Under the pieces are notes generated by a model. That model saw only the letters and a program-made list of their open reading frames with translations. It did not search any database and was not told where the DNA came from. A program made the translations under genes and the position numbers. A stretch of DNA of 64,000 nt from positions 32,560 to 96,559 of the forward strand of contig NZ_JOGO01000015.1 in assembly GCF_000719475.1 (NCBI RefSeq). Direction: 5' to 3'. Shown piece by piece: positions 44,219 through 53,203 of this stretch. The stretch's first letter is position 1. Each line of letters opens with the position of its first letter. The stretch is from Streptomyces sp. NRRL F-5630. Lineage in GTDB: Bacteria; Actinomycetota; Actinomycetes; Streptomycetales; Streptomycetaceae.

Positions 44219-45520
44219 TCACGCGCGCCGCCGGTTCAGCAGCCACCACGACGTCACCAGGTCCTCGGTGCGCCGCAGGTTCAGGTCCGTCAGCTCCTGG
44301 AAGCGGCTGACCCGGTACCGCACCGTGTTCGGGTGCACGGCGAGCCGCCGGGCCACCTCCCGTACGTCCTGGTCGCATTCGAGGTAGACCCGGGTGGTGT
44401 GCTCGATCTCGTTGCTGGAGTGCCCCGCTGCGTCGAGTGCCGCCAGGTGCCGTGCGGAGAGGTTGTCCGCGGTGAGCGGGTCCGCGAGGACGAGGGGCCT
44501 GGGGCCGAGGCCCGCGAGCCGGACGACGCCCGACATGGCGAACTGCCGGGCGGTCTCCAGCGCGAGCACCGCCTCACCGAAGCCCGCGCCGAGCCGGTCG
44601 AGCGGGAGCGCGGGGCCCGCCGCCACCAGGTGCCCGGCGACCGTGTCCGGTGCCCTCGGCGCGATGAAGCCCAGCACGGTGCCGACCTGGGCGAGCAGCA
44701 GGCGGTCCGCGGGGAGCCGCAGGGCTCCCGCGACGGCGAGGCGCAGGGCCTCCGCGTCGGCGTCGTTCGCCGCCCGCGCGGCGAGCGCGACGTGGCGCGC
44801 CTGTGGCACGAGCCCGAAGAGGCGCGCGTCATGGCCGATGTGCTCGGCGGGGAGGGTCCCGCCGAGCACGCCCGCCGCGAAGGCGGCGCGGCGTTCGGCG
44901 TCGAACTGGACACGCTCCAGGGCCAGATCGTGCTGGACGCGGGTGAAGATCTCGGCCGCCTCGTGGGTGAACTCCCACGTGCTGTCGTGCGCGGCGAGCA
45001 GGAGCGCGGGCCGCAGGCCCACCGCCGCCCCGGCCTGATCCATCAGGGCGAGCATCGCCCGTGAGCCCCACTGGTACCCGAGGGTGAGCACCTCGGCCGG
45101 CACTCCGCGCGCGGCCCGCTCGCGCGCGAAGTCGGCGAGCGCCTCGCGCAGCGCCGCGTCGGGCACGCGCAGCGCGGTCAGCTCCGCGAGGACGAGGTCC
45201 AGGAACCTCCGCGCGGAGGAGCGGATGTCCTCGGGGCCGAGCATCGCGTAGCCGGGGACATGCCGGCGCAGCAGCGCGAGCACGCGGTCGGCGAAGACGT
45301 CCCGGAGTCCGCGCAGGCGGTCGGCCGCGGCGGCCAGCGCCGCGCGGTCGGAGGGGCCGAGACCGGCGAGGTCCGGCAGGCCGCGGCGGTCCGGCCATAC
45401 CGCGGGCGTCTCGGTTTCGATGACGGCGACCTCCTCAACCAGGTTGCTGCCGGGAGGGGTTGAGCGCGCCACGGCGGCCGGGCGCGGCCGTCCCCCAGGC
45501 GGCCCGGCGGACTGTACCAC
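44219..45520 (-). CDS. PucR-family transcriptional regulator
   Basis: Up to 433 aa. A long sensory region (DVFADRVLALLRRHVPGYAML..., LTLGYQWGSRAMLALMDQAG) and a GGDEF-like middle end in the PucR helix-turn-helix DVREVARRLAVHPNTVRYRVSRFQELTDL. It is divergent from a sugar-importer operon and probably controls it. The start is unclear. GAGGAGGT lies at 45435-45428 on the minus strand, but no ATG/GTG/TTG follows in frame at the right distance; the GTG at 45520 is the only ordinary in-frame start upstream and has no ribosome binding site. The N-terminal 30-40 residues should be treated as doubtful. Confidence 0.85.
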   Translation of the reverse strand: MVQSAGPPGGRPRPAAVARSTPPGSNLVEEVAVIETETPAVWPDRRGLPDLAGLGPSDRAALAAAADRLRGLRDVFADRVLALLRRHVPGYAMLGPEDIRSSARRFLDLVLAELTALRVPDAALREALADFARERAARGVPAEVLTLGYQWGSRAMLALMDQAGAAVGLRPALLLAAHDSTWEFTHEAAEIFTRVQHDLALERVQFDAERRAAFAAGVLGGTLPAEHIGHDARLFGLVPQARHVALAARAANDADAEALRLAVAGALRLPADRLLLAQVGTVLGFIAPRAPDTVAGHLVAAGPALPLDRLGAGFGEAVLALETARQFAMSGVVRLAGLGPRPLVLADPLTADNLSARHLAALDAAGHSSNEIEHTTRVYLECDQDVREVARRLAVHPNTVRYRVSRFQELTDLNLRRTEDLVTSWWLLNRRRA

Positions 45521-45699
45521 CGTCCAAAGTTGTTTGTGTCCAGGAACATAGACGCGCCCACGAGGTCGACGTTAGAACTACGCAGACGATCGATTGCGTT
45601 GTTAATTGGTGGCTTATGTTGGAAAAGTCGGCCGAGCGAGCCTCGTACCGTTTGCCTCAACTCGCCGCCCTGCACAATCACTTACGCGAGGGAGGCACC
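45521..45699. promoter_or_regulatory. Divergent promoter region, PucR regulator versus sugar importer
   Basis: 179 bp, clearly richer in A/T than its surroundings between 45525 and 45645. It must hold the promoters of both units. TTGCGT and TATGTT around 45595-45620 are candidate rightward elements, though the spacing is short. No strong palindrome was recognised. Confidence 0.45.
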
Positions 45700-47049
45700 A
45701 TGTCGCCTGTCGGCCCGTCCAACGGCGTCACGGGTTCCGCTCACACCCGCAGACGTCTGCTCAAGGGTGTGGGCGCCACAGGGCTGGCAGTGGCCGCGGG
45801 AGGGCTGCTGTCGGCGTGCGGGGACGACGACGATTCGGGCGGGGGCAAGAAGTCCTCGGGCCCGGTGGCGGGCAGCACGGTCACCTTCGGCTCGAACTAC
45901 TCCGACCCGGCGACGAAGAAGGCGTTCGCCGCGCTGGCGGCGTCGGCGACGACGTCGACCAAGGCGAAGATCAAGATCAACACCGTTGACCACAACACCT
46001 TCCAGCAGAACATCACGAGCTATCTGCAAGGCACCCCCGACGACCTCTTCACGTGGTTCGCCGGGTACCGCATGCAGTACTTCGCCGCCCAGGGGCTCGC
46101 GGCCCGGCTCGACGACGTGTGGGAGAAGATCGGCGGCAACTTCGGCCCCGTCGCCAAGGACCTCTCGACCGGCCTCGACGGGCACCAGTACTTCGTGCCG
46201 ATCTACCAGTACCCGTGGGTCGTCTTCTACCGGAAGAGCCTGTTCAAGAAGAACGGCTACTCCGTGCCGACCACGTGGGACGCCTACCTGGCGCTGTGCA
46301 AGAAGATGAAGCAGGACGGGCTCATCCCCCTCGCCTTCGGCGACAAGGACGGCTGGCCCGCCCTCGGCACCTTCGACATCCTCAACATGCGCGTCAACGG
46401 GCACGACTACCACAGCAAGCTGATGAAGCACGAGATCCCGTGGACGGACCAGGGCGTGCACACGGTCTTCCAGCACTGGGCCGAGATGATGCCGTACGTG
46501 CAGAGCGGCGCCAACGGCCGGATCTGGCAGGACGCGGCCAAGGCGCTGGAGGGCCGCGAGGCCGGGATGATGTTCCAGGGCACCAACCAGGTCGCGGCCC
46601 AGTGGGTCAGCGACGAGGAGGAACTGGACGACCTGGACTTCTTCCCCTTCCCCGCGATCAACGCGAAGTGGGGACAGCAGTTCATGGACGCCCCCGCGGA
46701 CGGCTTCATGCTGAGCGAGAAGGCGAAGAACCCCGCCGCGGCGAAGGCCGTCCTGGAGTACATCGGCTCGGGCGAGGCGGAGGCCGAGTACCTCAAGAGC
46801 GACCAGTGGGACGTGGGCCTCGCGAAGGGCCTCAAGGTGCCCTCGTACAACGCGATCCAGAAGAAGTCCGTCGAGGAGATCGCCAAGTGCAAGGCGGTCG
46901 GACAGTTCATGGACCGCGACGCCGACCCGGCGATGGCCACGGCGATGGTCTCCGTCATCCAGAAGTTCATCGACGATCCCAGCAGCGGCAACATCACGTC
47001 GTTGCAGAAGAGCGCCGAATCGCAGGCGAAGGCGATCTACACGGGATGA
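45700..47049 (+). CDS. Sugar ABC transporter, substrate-binding lipoprotein
   Basis: A 449-aa extracellular binding protein of the family-1 (MalE-like) type. The N-terminus has a twin-arginine motif (HTRRRLLKG) followed by a hydrophobic stretch and a lipobox, LLSAC, so it is a Tat-exported lipoprotein anchored through the cysteine. The mature part carries FTWFAGYRMQYFAAQGL, YQYPWVVFYRKSLFKKNGY and PTTWDAYLALCKKMKQDG, typical of oligosaccharide binders. GGGAGG precedes the ATG. First gene of a three-gene importer operon. Confidence 0.94.
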   Translation: MSPVGPSNGVTGSAHTRRRLLKGVGATGLAVAAGGLLSACGDDDDSGGGKKSSGPVAGSTVTFGSNYSDPATKKAFAALAASATTSTKAKIKINTVDHNTFQQNITSYLQGTPDDLFTWFAGYRMQYFAAQGLAARLDDVWEKIGGNFGPVAKDLSTGLDGHQYFVPIYQYPWVVFYRKSLFKKNGYSVPTTWDAYLALCKKMKQDGLIPLAFGDKDGWPALGTFDILNMRVNGHDYHSKLMKHEIPWTDQGVHTVFQHWAEMMPYVQSGANGRIWQDAAKALEGREAGMMFQGTNQVAAQWVSDEEELDDLDFFPFPAINAKWGQQFMDAPADGFMLSEKAKNPAAAKAVLEYIGSGEAEAEYLKSDQWDVGLAKGLKVPSYNAIQKKSVEEIAKCKAVGQFMDRDADPAMATAMVSVIQKFIDDPSSGNITSLQKSAESQAKAIYTG

Positions 47050-48050
47050 GCACGCTCACACGTACGCGCCGGGCGGCCACCCCGCCCGGCGCCCCCGCCG
47101 CCGGACGCGAGCGGCGGCGGCTGCGACACCTCAGCGCCCGCGACCGCCTCGTGGCCGCGCTGCTGCTCGGCGTCCCCCTCCTGCTCAGCCTCGCCTTCGT
47201 GTGGTTCCCCGCGCTCGGCACCATCGCCCTGTCCTTCTTCCGGTGGAACGGCGTCGGCGATCTGCACACGAAGGCGTGCGACCCGGCGCTGCCCACGGTC
47301 CTCAACAACGGCTGTGTCACGGGGCTCCAGAACTACCACCAGGCGGCGACGAACTATCCCGAGTTCTGGCCCGCCGTCCAGCACAACCTGATCTGGCTCG
47401 CGGTCTTCGTCGTCCTCGCGACACCGCTCGGGATGCTCTTCGCGGTCGTGATCGACCGGGGCATCGCGGGCAGCCGCATGTACCAGAGCATCCTGTTCCT
47501 GCCCGTCATGCTGTCGCTCGCGCTGATCGGCATCATCTGGGAGTTCGTGTTCTCGCAGAACTACGGCGTGATCAACACGGTCATCGGGCGGTCCGGGGAC
47601 AGCAACGCCATCGACTGGCTCGGCGACCCGCACCTCAACCTGTGGGCCGTCCTCCTGGAGGCCACCTGGCGTCAGGCCGGTTACGTGATGGTCCTGTACC
47701 TGGCGGGCCTGAAGGCGGTGGACCCCAGCCTGCGCGAGGCCGCCCGCATCGACGGGGCCGACGCCTGGCAGACGTTCTGGCGGGTCGTGTTCCCGGCGAT
47801 GCGACCGATCAACATCGTCGTCATGGTGATCACGGTCATCGAGTCCTTGCGCGCCTTCGACCTCGTCTACATCACGAACAAGGGCATCAACGGCCTGGAA
47901 CTCCTCTCGGTCCTCGTGACGTCGAACATCGTCGGCGAGACGCAGCGGGTCGGCTTCGGGTCGGCGCTGGGCGTCGTCCTCCTCCTGATCTCGCTCGTCC
48001 CGATCTGTCTCTTCCTTCGCCAGTCCTTCCGCAAGGAGGAAACACCGTGA
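47046..48050 (+). CDS. Sugar ABC transporter permease (MalF-like)
   Basis: A 334-aa inner-membrane permease with six or so helices and the EAA loop EAARIDGADAWQTFWRVVFP that docks to the ATPase. A periplasmic loop between helices 1 and 2 includes DPALPTVLNNGC. ATGA overlap with the binding-protein gene. It pairs with the next gene. Confidence 0.94.
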   Translation: MSTLTRTRRAATPPGAPAAGRERRRLRHLSARDRLVAALLLGVPLLLSLAFVWFPALGTIALSFFRWNGVGDLHTKACDPALPTVLNNGCVTGLQNYHQAATNYPEFWPAVQHNLIWLAVFVVLATPLGMLFAVVIDRGIAGSRMYQSILFLPVMLSLALIGIIWEFVFSQNYGVINTVIGRSGDSNAIDWLGDPHLNLWAVLLEATWRQAGYVMVLYLAGLKAVDPSLREAARIDGADAWQTFWRVVFPAMRPINIVVMVITVIESLRAFDLVYITNKGINGLELLSVLVTSNIVGETQRVGFGSALGVVLLLISLVPICLFLRQSFRKEETP

Positions 48051-48964
48051 GTACGCAGACGGCGCCCGCGCCCGCCGTACGGGGCGGCGGCCATCCCGCT
48101 GCCCGCAAGCAGCGCCCCCGGGGCCAGGTCCTCTCGCAGGTCTTCCTCGTCTGCGCGTCGGTGCTGTGGCTGCTGCCGATCCTCTTCGCGCTCTACGTCG
48201 CGGTCCGCCCGTACTCGGACACACGCCGGCACGGATACGTGTCCCTGCCGCACAGCCTGACCCTCGGCAACTTCTCCGACGCCTGGACCCAGGCGAACAT
48301 GGGCCGCTTCTTCTGGAACTCGGTGCTGATCACGGTCCCCGCGGTCGTCATCGTGCTCGTCCTCGCCTCGGGCGCCGCCTTCGTCCTCACACGTGTCGAC
48401 GTCAAGGTGAACGTCGCGCTGCTCATCGTGTTCACGGCCGGGAACCTGCTGCCGCAGCAGGTGATCATCACGCCGTTGTTCCGGATGTACCTGAAGATGC
48501 CGCTGCCGCACTTCCTCGCGGACAGCGGCCTGATGTACAACTCGGCCTTCGGCCTCATCGTCATCAACGTGGCTTTCCAGCTGGGCTTCTGCGTCTTCGT
48601 GCTGAGCAACTACATGAAGTCCGTGCCCGGCGAGATGTACGAGGCGGCCCTCGTGGACGGGGCGGGGCTGTGGACCCGCTTCTGGCGGCTCACGGTACCG
48701 CTGTGCCGCCCGGCCCTCGCCGCGCTCGCCACGCTCCTGACGACCTGGATCTACAACGACTTCTTCTGGGCCATCACGCTGATGTCCTCCGGCGACAAAC
48801 GCCCGGTGACCTCGGCGCTCGCCAATCTCCAGGGACAGTTCGTGACGAACCAGAACCTCATCGCGGCGGGCGCCATGATCGCCGCGATCCCGACCCTGGT
48901 CGTCTACGTCCTGCTCCAGAAGCAGTTCATCTCCGGTCTCTCGCTCGGAGCGAGCAAGGGCTGA
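48047..48964 (+). CDS. Sugar ABC transporter permease (MalG-like)
   Basis: A 305-aa permease with the EAA motif EAALVDGAGLWTRFWRLTVP and a C-terminus QKQFISGLSLGASKG normal for MalG-type subunits. GTGA overlap with the preceding permease; AAGGAGG is the ribosome binding site. No ATPase gene follows. Streptomyces importers of this type often share the multi-sugar ATPase MsiK, encoded elsewhere. Confidence 0.94.
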   Translation: MSTQTAPAPAVRGGGHPAARKQRPRGQVLSQVFLVCASVLWLLPILFALYVAVRPYSDTRRHGYVSLPHSLTLGNFSDAWTQANMGRFFWNSVLITVPAVVIVLVLASGAAFVLTRVDVKVNVALLIVFTAGNLLPQQVIITPLFRMYLKMPLPHFLADSGLMYNSAFGLIVINVAFQLGFCVFVLSNYMKSVPGEMYEAALVDGAGLWTRFWRLTVPLCRPALAALATLLTTWIYNDFFWAITLMSSGDKRPVTSALANLQGQFVTNQNLIAAGAMIAAIPTLVVYVLLQKQFISGLSLGASKG

Positions 48965-48975
48965 GCGACACGTGT

Positions 48976-49019
48976 CGTGGGCGGGGGCCGGAGCGCACGC
49001 GCGCCGGCCCCCGCCCACG
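48976..49019. terminator. Bidirectional terminator
   Basis: Perfect 16-bp stem (48976-48991 with 49004-49019), 12-nt loop, in the 71-bp gap between the converging permease and GH16 genes. It suits both. Confidence 0.9.
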
Positions 49020-49035
49020 TGGTCTCAGTGACGTG

Positions 49036-50790
49036 TCACTGCCAGACCTTCACGTAGTCGACGCTCATCTTCTGCGGGAAACGTGTGCTCGTGTCCGGGG
49101 CGCCGGGCCAGTCGCCGCCCACGGCGTTGTTGAGGATGAGGAAGAAGTCGTGGTCGAAGACCCAGGGACCACGCGTGGCTTCGAGGGTGTCCTTGTCGAC
49201 CGTGTGCATGACCTGCCCGTCCACCCGGAAGGTCATGCCCTTGCTGTTCCAGTCGACGGTGAAGGTGTGGAAGCCGGCGGCGAAGTCGGCGCCACCGGGC
49301 AGGGTGTAGGGCGAGCCGAAGCCGTTGGCGCCGTTGTAGGCGGGCGCGTGCAGGGTCGAGTACGTCGTCCCCGGCTCCTTGCCGACATGTTCCATGATGT
49401 CGATCTCACCGGTGTACGGCCACGGCCTGCCCTGGTCGAAGTAGTCCGCGCCCAGCATCCAGAAGGCGGGCCACAGCCCCTGCGTCCCGGAGACCTTGAT
49501 GCGCGCCTCGACGCGGCCGTAGGTGAACTTGAACTTGCCGTACGTGTTGAGACGGGCCGAGGTGTACTGGCACGTGCCGCTCCCGGTGAGCGGGTCGCGG
49601 GGGCACGCGGAGCCGGGGGTCTCCTCCTTGCGGGCTTCGAGGACGAGGTTGCCCGCGCCGTCGAGCGCGGCGTTCTTGTTGCCGGTGTAGTACTCCAGCT
49701 CGTTGTTGGGTCCCGGGCCCGTCTCCGGCACCCACTTGCTCGCGTCGGGCGCGCGCCCCGCCGGGCCGTCGAAGTCGTCCTCGAAGACGAGCTTCGTGTA
49801 GTCCGGGTCGGGCGGGAGCGGCGGCGGGGTCGTCGGCGCGCCCCCGGTGCCCCACACCTGGAACTCCCAGAGCGAGTACCCGTACTCGCCGGCGCGCTGG
49901 GTGCCGTACACGCGCACGTGGCGGCCGGTGATGTCGAGGGGGATGGTCTCCTTGAAGCCCTTGCCCGTCGTGGTCTGGTAGACGGTGCGCCAGGTGGTGC
50001 CGTCGTCCGAGACGTCGATGCGGTACGACTTCGCGTAGGCGGGGTCCCACTGGAGGACGACGCGGTGGATCGCGGCCTTCGCGCCGAGGTCGACGGCGAT
50101 CCAGCCGGGGTCGGTCCAGCCGCCCTCGGGGCTCGTGGCCCAGCGGCTCGCGGGGTCGCGGTCGAAGGCCTTGTCGGGCGAGCAGAGCCAGCAGGCGCCG
50201 TCGTTCTGCGAGGTCGAGGCGGTGCCCTGCTTCCCGTAGGAGAGCAGGACGTCGCCGCCCGGCTGTGAGCCGCCCCCACCGCCGGTCGAGTAGACCTGGA
50301 ACTCCCAGAGCGAGTAGCCGTACTGCGTGGCGCGCTGGGTGCCGAGCACGCGGACGTAGCGGCCCGTGCCGGAGACGTCGAGCGTCTCGTTGCCACCGGT
50401 GCCGTTGGTGGTGGTGTGGATCGTCGTCCACTGCTGTCCGTCGGCCGAGACCTGGATCTGGTAGCCCTTGGCATAGGCGGCTTCCCAGCGCAGCACGACC
50501 TGGCCGATGTCCGTGGCGGCACCCAGGTCGACCTGGAGCCACTGGTTGTCGCTGAACTCGCTGGACCAGCGGGTGCCGTTGTCGCCGTCGACGGCGGACG
50601 CCGCGGTGAAGGGGCCCTCCTGGCTGGAGGCGGTGGCGGGTCTGCCCTGCGAGACGAGTACGGGGGCGGCGGCGACGGCCCGCCCCGGCGCGGTCAGCAC
50701 CGCGAGCGAGAACAGGAGCGCCACAGCGGTGAGAACGGCCAGGACCCCTCCGGGGAGGGTTCTTCGGCGGCTGCGGGGGCGTGTGGTCAT
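49036..50790 (-). CDS. Secreted GH16 endo-beta-glucanase with two discoidin-type (CBM32-like) domains
   Basis: A 584-aa exoenzyme. The signal peptide ends near residue 40 (AVAA before APVL). Two F5/8 type C domains follow, about 45-165 and 185-325, each ending in the near-identical GYSLWEFQV motif. The GH16 domain (about 340-584) contains GLWPAFWMLGADYFDQGRPWPYTGEIDIMEHVG in pieces; EIDIME near residue 460 supplies the catalytic glutamates, as in laminarinases (beta-1,3-glucanases). It converges with the sugar importer, which may take up the products. A CebR-like operator lies upstream of the start. Confidence 0.94.
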   Translation of the reverse strand: MTTRPRSRRRTLPGGVLAVLTAVALLFSLAVLTAPGRAVAAAPVLVSQGRPATASSQEGPFTAASAVDGDNGTRWSSEFSDNQWLQVDLGAATDIGQVVLRWEAAYAKGYQIQVSADGQQWTTIHTTTNGTGGNETLDVSGTGRYVRVLGTQRATQYGYSLWEFQVYSTGGGGGSQPGGDVLLSYGKQGTASTSQNDGACWLCSPDKAFDRDPASRWATSPEGGWTDPGWIAVDLGAKAAIHRVVLQWDPAYAKSYRIDVSDDGTTWRTVYQTTTGKGFKETIPLDITGRHVRVYGTQRAGEYGYSLWEFQVWGTGGAPTTPPPLPPDPDYTKLVFEDDFDGPAGRAPDASKWVPETGPGPNNELEYYTGNKNAALDGAGNLVLEARKEETPGSACPRDPLTGSGTCQYTSARLNTYGKFKFTYGRVEARIKVSGTQGLWPAFWMLGADYFDQGRPWPYTGEIDIMEHVGKEPGTTYSTLHAPAYNGANGFGSPYTLPGGADFAAGFHTFTVDWNSKGMTFRVDGQVMHTVDKDTLEATRGPWVFDHDFFLILNNAVGGDWPGAPDTSTRFPQKMSVDYVKVWQ

Positions 50791-50825
50791 GCGAACTCCT
50801 CAGCGGGAGGCGGGGGTCGGGCCGA

Positions 50826-50837
50826 GAGAGCGCTCCC
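50826..50837 (-). promoter_or_regulatory. CebR/BglR-like LacI-family operator
   Basis: GAGAGCGCTCCC retains the GAGCGCTC core of the TGGGAGCGCTCCCA site used by CebR-type repressors of cellulose- and glucan-utilisation genes in Streptomyces. It lies about 36 bp upstream of the GH16 start, within promoter distance. The regulator gene is not in the window. Confidence 0.65.
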
Positions 50838-51251
50838 TCCGCAGGGGGAGACTCGCGGCGGCGGTCGCGCCCGTCAAGAGAGCTGACCAGTTGATTCAGA
50901 AAGCGACGCCGGATTGGCCGATTCCTGTGAGGAACGGCCTGTTCGCACGGCGTCCGGTTCGAGAGGTGAAGGATCTTGCCCTCTCACCCCTCCGTCGTGC
51001 ACACCTCTTGACGCCGACCGGAGAAGCCCTCCATCATCCTGCTCACCGAGAGAGCACTCCCCCACGTCCGCGCAGCGAGCCCGTCAAGGCCCCTTCGTTA
51101 CGCGGCGCTTCGCCCGGGCCCTTCCCCCCGCCCGCGCGTGCCCGCGCCCGGCTCAGGGGCGAGCACGTGCACATGTGCATCTCTCCCCCGCCCCGCGCGT
51201 CCGGGGCGTGTGTGCCTCCCCGCCCGCGCGGCCCCGCGCCCGCCCTGCCCT

Positions 51252-51284
51252 CTCGCGCGCGGGGCACGCGCGCCCGCGCGCGAG
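51252..51284. repeat. 12-bp perfect inverted repeat
   Basis: CTCGCGCGCGGG pairs with CCCGCGCGCGAG over a 9-nt loop, directly followed by AATAAAG and the A/T-richer block. It may insulate the sigma-operon promoter from leftward or rightward transcription. Confidence 0.65.
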
Positions 51285-51366
51285 AATAAAGCCCCGGCTG
51301 CCAAAAGATGGACACGAGCCACGGAGACGCCGAAAAATGCCCGCCTCCTGAGTTGTGTTCATTAAA

Positions 51367-51386
51367 TTCTGAGCTTTTTCTGAGCT
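51367..51386 (+). promoter_or_regulatory. Direct repeat in the sigma-operon promoter block
   Basis: TTCTGAGCT occurs twice, 11 bp apart (51367 and 51378), one helical turn, which suits cooperative binding by a regulator. It lies about 140 bp before the sigma-factor start, in the A/T-richest part of the region. Confidence 0.45.
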
Positions 51387-51521
51387 ACGTCCGCCCTATT
51401 TGCCGGTTTTCGAAGCTAAAGATCCGTTACCGAAAGTGGTACAACGCACCTAGTCTCCTCTCCGGAAGCGCTCCTCACCGCCCCCGCCTCATCCTCATGA
51501 GTGAGTCTTTGGAGCAGACCC

Positions 51522-52034
51522 ATGGGCCACATCCCCCAGGACGCACGCACCGCTTCACCACCTGCCGAACGGCACCGCGCCCGGCTCCTGCGCTACGCCC
51601 GCCTGCACGCCTCCGGCGATTTCCACCGCGCGGAGGACATCGTGCAGGAGACGATGCTGCGCGCTTGGCTCACCCTCGACGATGTGGACTGCCAGGGCGA
51701 CCAGCGTCTCCAGGCGTGGCTCTACCGCGTCGCGCGCAATCTCGCGATCGACGCGCACCGCCGCGACCGCACCGTCCCCGTCGGCCTCGTCCCGGAGGAA
51801 CCGGCGCACCAGGGCGGTGAGGCCGAACTCGCCGACACCGTGGCGACCCGTCAAGTGCTGTACGAGGCGCTGTCGCGCCTCTCGCGCGAGCACCGCGAGG
51901 TGCTCGTGCACATCCATCTGCGGGACCGCAGCCGCGCCGAGACCGCGCGCGCCACCGGTGTGCCCCAGGGCACGGTCAAGTCCCGCAACCACTACGCGCT
52001 CGAAGCCTTGCGCCGATCCCTTCCTGCCGCGTGA
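51522..52034 (+). CDS. ECF-type RNA polymerase sigma factor
   Basis: A 170-aa sigma-70-family protein of extracytoplasmic-function size. Region 2 is HRARLLRYARLHASGDFHRAEDIVQETMLRAW (broken by a turn) with LYRVARNLAIDAHRR; region 4 is LSRLSREHREVLVHIHLRDRSRAETARATGVPQGTVKSR. GGAG lies 7 nt before this ATG; the GTG at 51501 lacks a ribosome binding site. It opens a tight operon with a membrane protein and the type VII secretion ATPase. No zinc-binding anti-sigma gene (H-x3-C-x2-C) is adjacent. Confidence 0.92.
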   Translation: MGHIPQDARTASPPAERHRARLLRYARLHASGDFHRAEDIVQETMLRAWLTLDDVDCQGDQRLQAWLYRVARNLAIDAHRRDRTVPVGLVPEEPAHQGGEAELADTVATRQVLYEALSRLSREHREVLVHIHLRDRSRAETARATGVPQGTVKSRNHYALEALRRSLPAA

Positions 52035-52047
52035 GGGGCGGCGATCT

Positions 52048-53187
52048 GTGAACAGGAACACCGATCCCTTCGATTGGTTCCGCGATCACGCGGACGCGAT
52101 CTTCCACTGGCTCGGCATCATCGGGCTGATCGTCCTGATCTTCGTCCTGCTGCGCTGGTGGGCGATGCGCTGGGGCGGCTGGCGACGCTGGGCGGCCAGG
52201 CTGCGCCGCGAGGGCGCGCTCACCGTCGCGGCCTTCACCGAGCCGGTCCGCTCGCTGATCCGGCACCGCCGCGCGCTGCGCGCCCTCGTCAGGAGTCTCG
52301 GCGACCCCGGCACGTGGCGGGACGCCGAACTGGCGCTGGCCGCCGCGGCACGCGACCCCGAGGCGGGCGGTCGCCCGTACGCCGCCCTGGTCGGCCCCGA
52401 GACCGTCACGGTGCTGCTCGCCGGCCTCGGCTCCCCCGAGCCGTGGACCTCGGCGCGCACCGCCCTGCCGCTCGTCGCCGTCCGGACGGCCGAGGAGCGT
52501 CCGCTCGTCGTGGCGCTCGGCGCGCAGAGCGTGGACGGCGCGCCGTGCTGCGTCTTCCTCGACCTCACCGTCGGCCCGCCCGTCCTGAGCGTGGACGGCG
52601 ACGAGCGGGCCTCCCGGGCGCTGCTCCAGGCCCTCGCCGCCCAGCTCGACGCCCGGCTCCCCGCCGACCTGGTCACGGTCGCCGAGGGGGTGCACCCGGG
52701 CCACCCGGGTCCCGCCGTGCGCACCGCCTACCGCGAGGCACGCGACACGCCGCGGCGCCTCGGTCTCGCGCCCGTCCTGGTCGCCGCCGAGCTGCCCGAT
52801 CCGCTGCCGCCCGAGATGGCGGCGGCCCCGGACGGCGCGCCCGGGGTGCGGACCCTCGTCCTGGGGGAGGCACGCGCGTACGCCTGGCGGTTGTTCACCG
52901 ACCGGTACGGCAGGGTCGCCGTCACCGGCACCCCGCTGCTGCCGCGCTGCGACGGCCTCGGCCGTGCCGTGGTGCGCACGCTGGACACCCTGCCCCCCGT
53001 GCTGCCACCCGCGTCGGCCGTCGAGAGCGCCGCCGACCTCGTCGAGGAGAGCGAGCCCCGCGAGTCGGAGGCGGTCCACGACGCGACCGAGGAGGAGGCG
53101 AGCCCGGCCGCGCACGCCGGAGTCGCCGCCCGTCCCCTGCCCACCCCCGCGCGGCCCGACGAGGGCGCGACGCGGACGAGTTCGTGA
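52048..53187 (+). CDS. Membrane-anchored protein of the T7SS operon
   Basis: A 379-aa protein that I cannot assign to a named family. One strong membrane helix lies near the N-terminus (about residues 20-38, LGIIGLIVLIFVLLRWW), followed by Arg-rich residues that should face the cytoplasm and a soluble alpha/beta domain to about residue 315, then an acidic tail. It is 13 bp after the sigma gene and 16 bp before eccC, so it is probably part of the secretion machinery. An EccE-like role is conceivable. It has no anti-sigma zinc motif. Confidence 0.7.
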   Translation: MNRNTDPFDWFRDHADAIFHWLGIIGLIVLIFVLLRWWAMRWGGWRRWAARLRREGALTVAAFTEPVRSLIRHRRALRALVRSLGDPGTWRDAELALAAAARDPEAGGRPYAALVGPETVTVLLAGLGSPEPWTSARTALPLVAVRTAEERPLVVALGAQSVDGAPCCVFLDLTVGPPVLSVDGDERASRALLQALAAQLDARLPADLVTVAEGVHPGHPGPAVRTAYREARDTPRRLGLAPVLVAAELPDPLPPEMAAAPDGAPGVRTLVLGEARAYAWRLFTDRYGRVAVTGTPLLPRCDGLGRAVVRTLDTLPPVLPPASAVESAADLVEESEPRESEAVHDATEEEASPAAHAGVAARPLPTPARPDEGATRTSS

Positions 53188-53203
53188 AACGGACCACCAC
53201 CCC

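Larger units (their letters stand above)
50791..51521. other. Long divergent region between GH16 and the ECF sigma gene
   Basis: 731 bp with no gene that I can support. From left to right it has a CebR-like operator, a degenerate second copy (GAGAGAGCACTCC around 51048), a Pro/Ala-coded GC-rich stretch, a strong inverted repeat (51252-51284) and a block of about 175 bp near 50% GC up to about 51460. The last part carries a direct repeat and is the likely promoter of the sigma-factor operon. Confidence 0.6.

Noticed and set aside
51043..51365. Small ORFs on both strands in the GC-rich part before the sigma gene
   Set aside because: Ala/Arg/Pro/Gly products, mutually overlapping, with no ribosome binding site; the region has the GCGC runs and inverted repeat of non-coding DNA.
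52048..53187. Anti-sigma factor for the adjacent ECF sigma gene
   Set aside because: It has a membrane helix and is adjacent, but lacks the zinc-binding H-x3-C-x2-C motif, and its size and soluble domain do not fit the family. Its position fits the secretion operon better.
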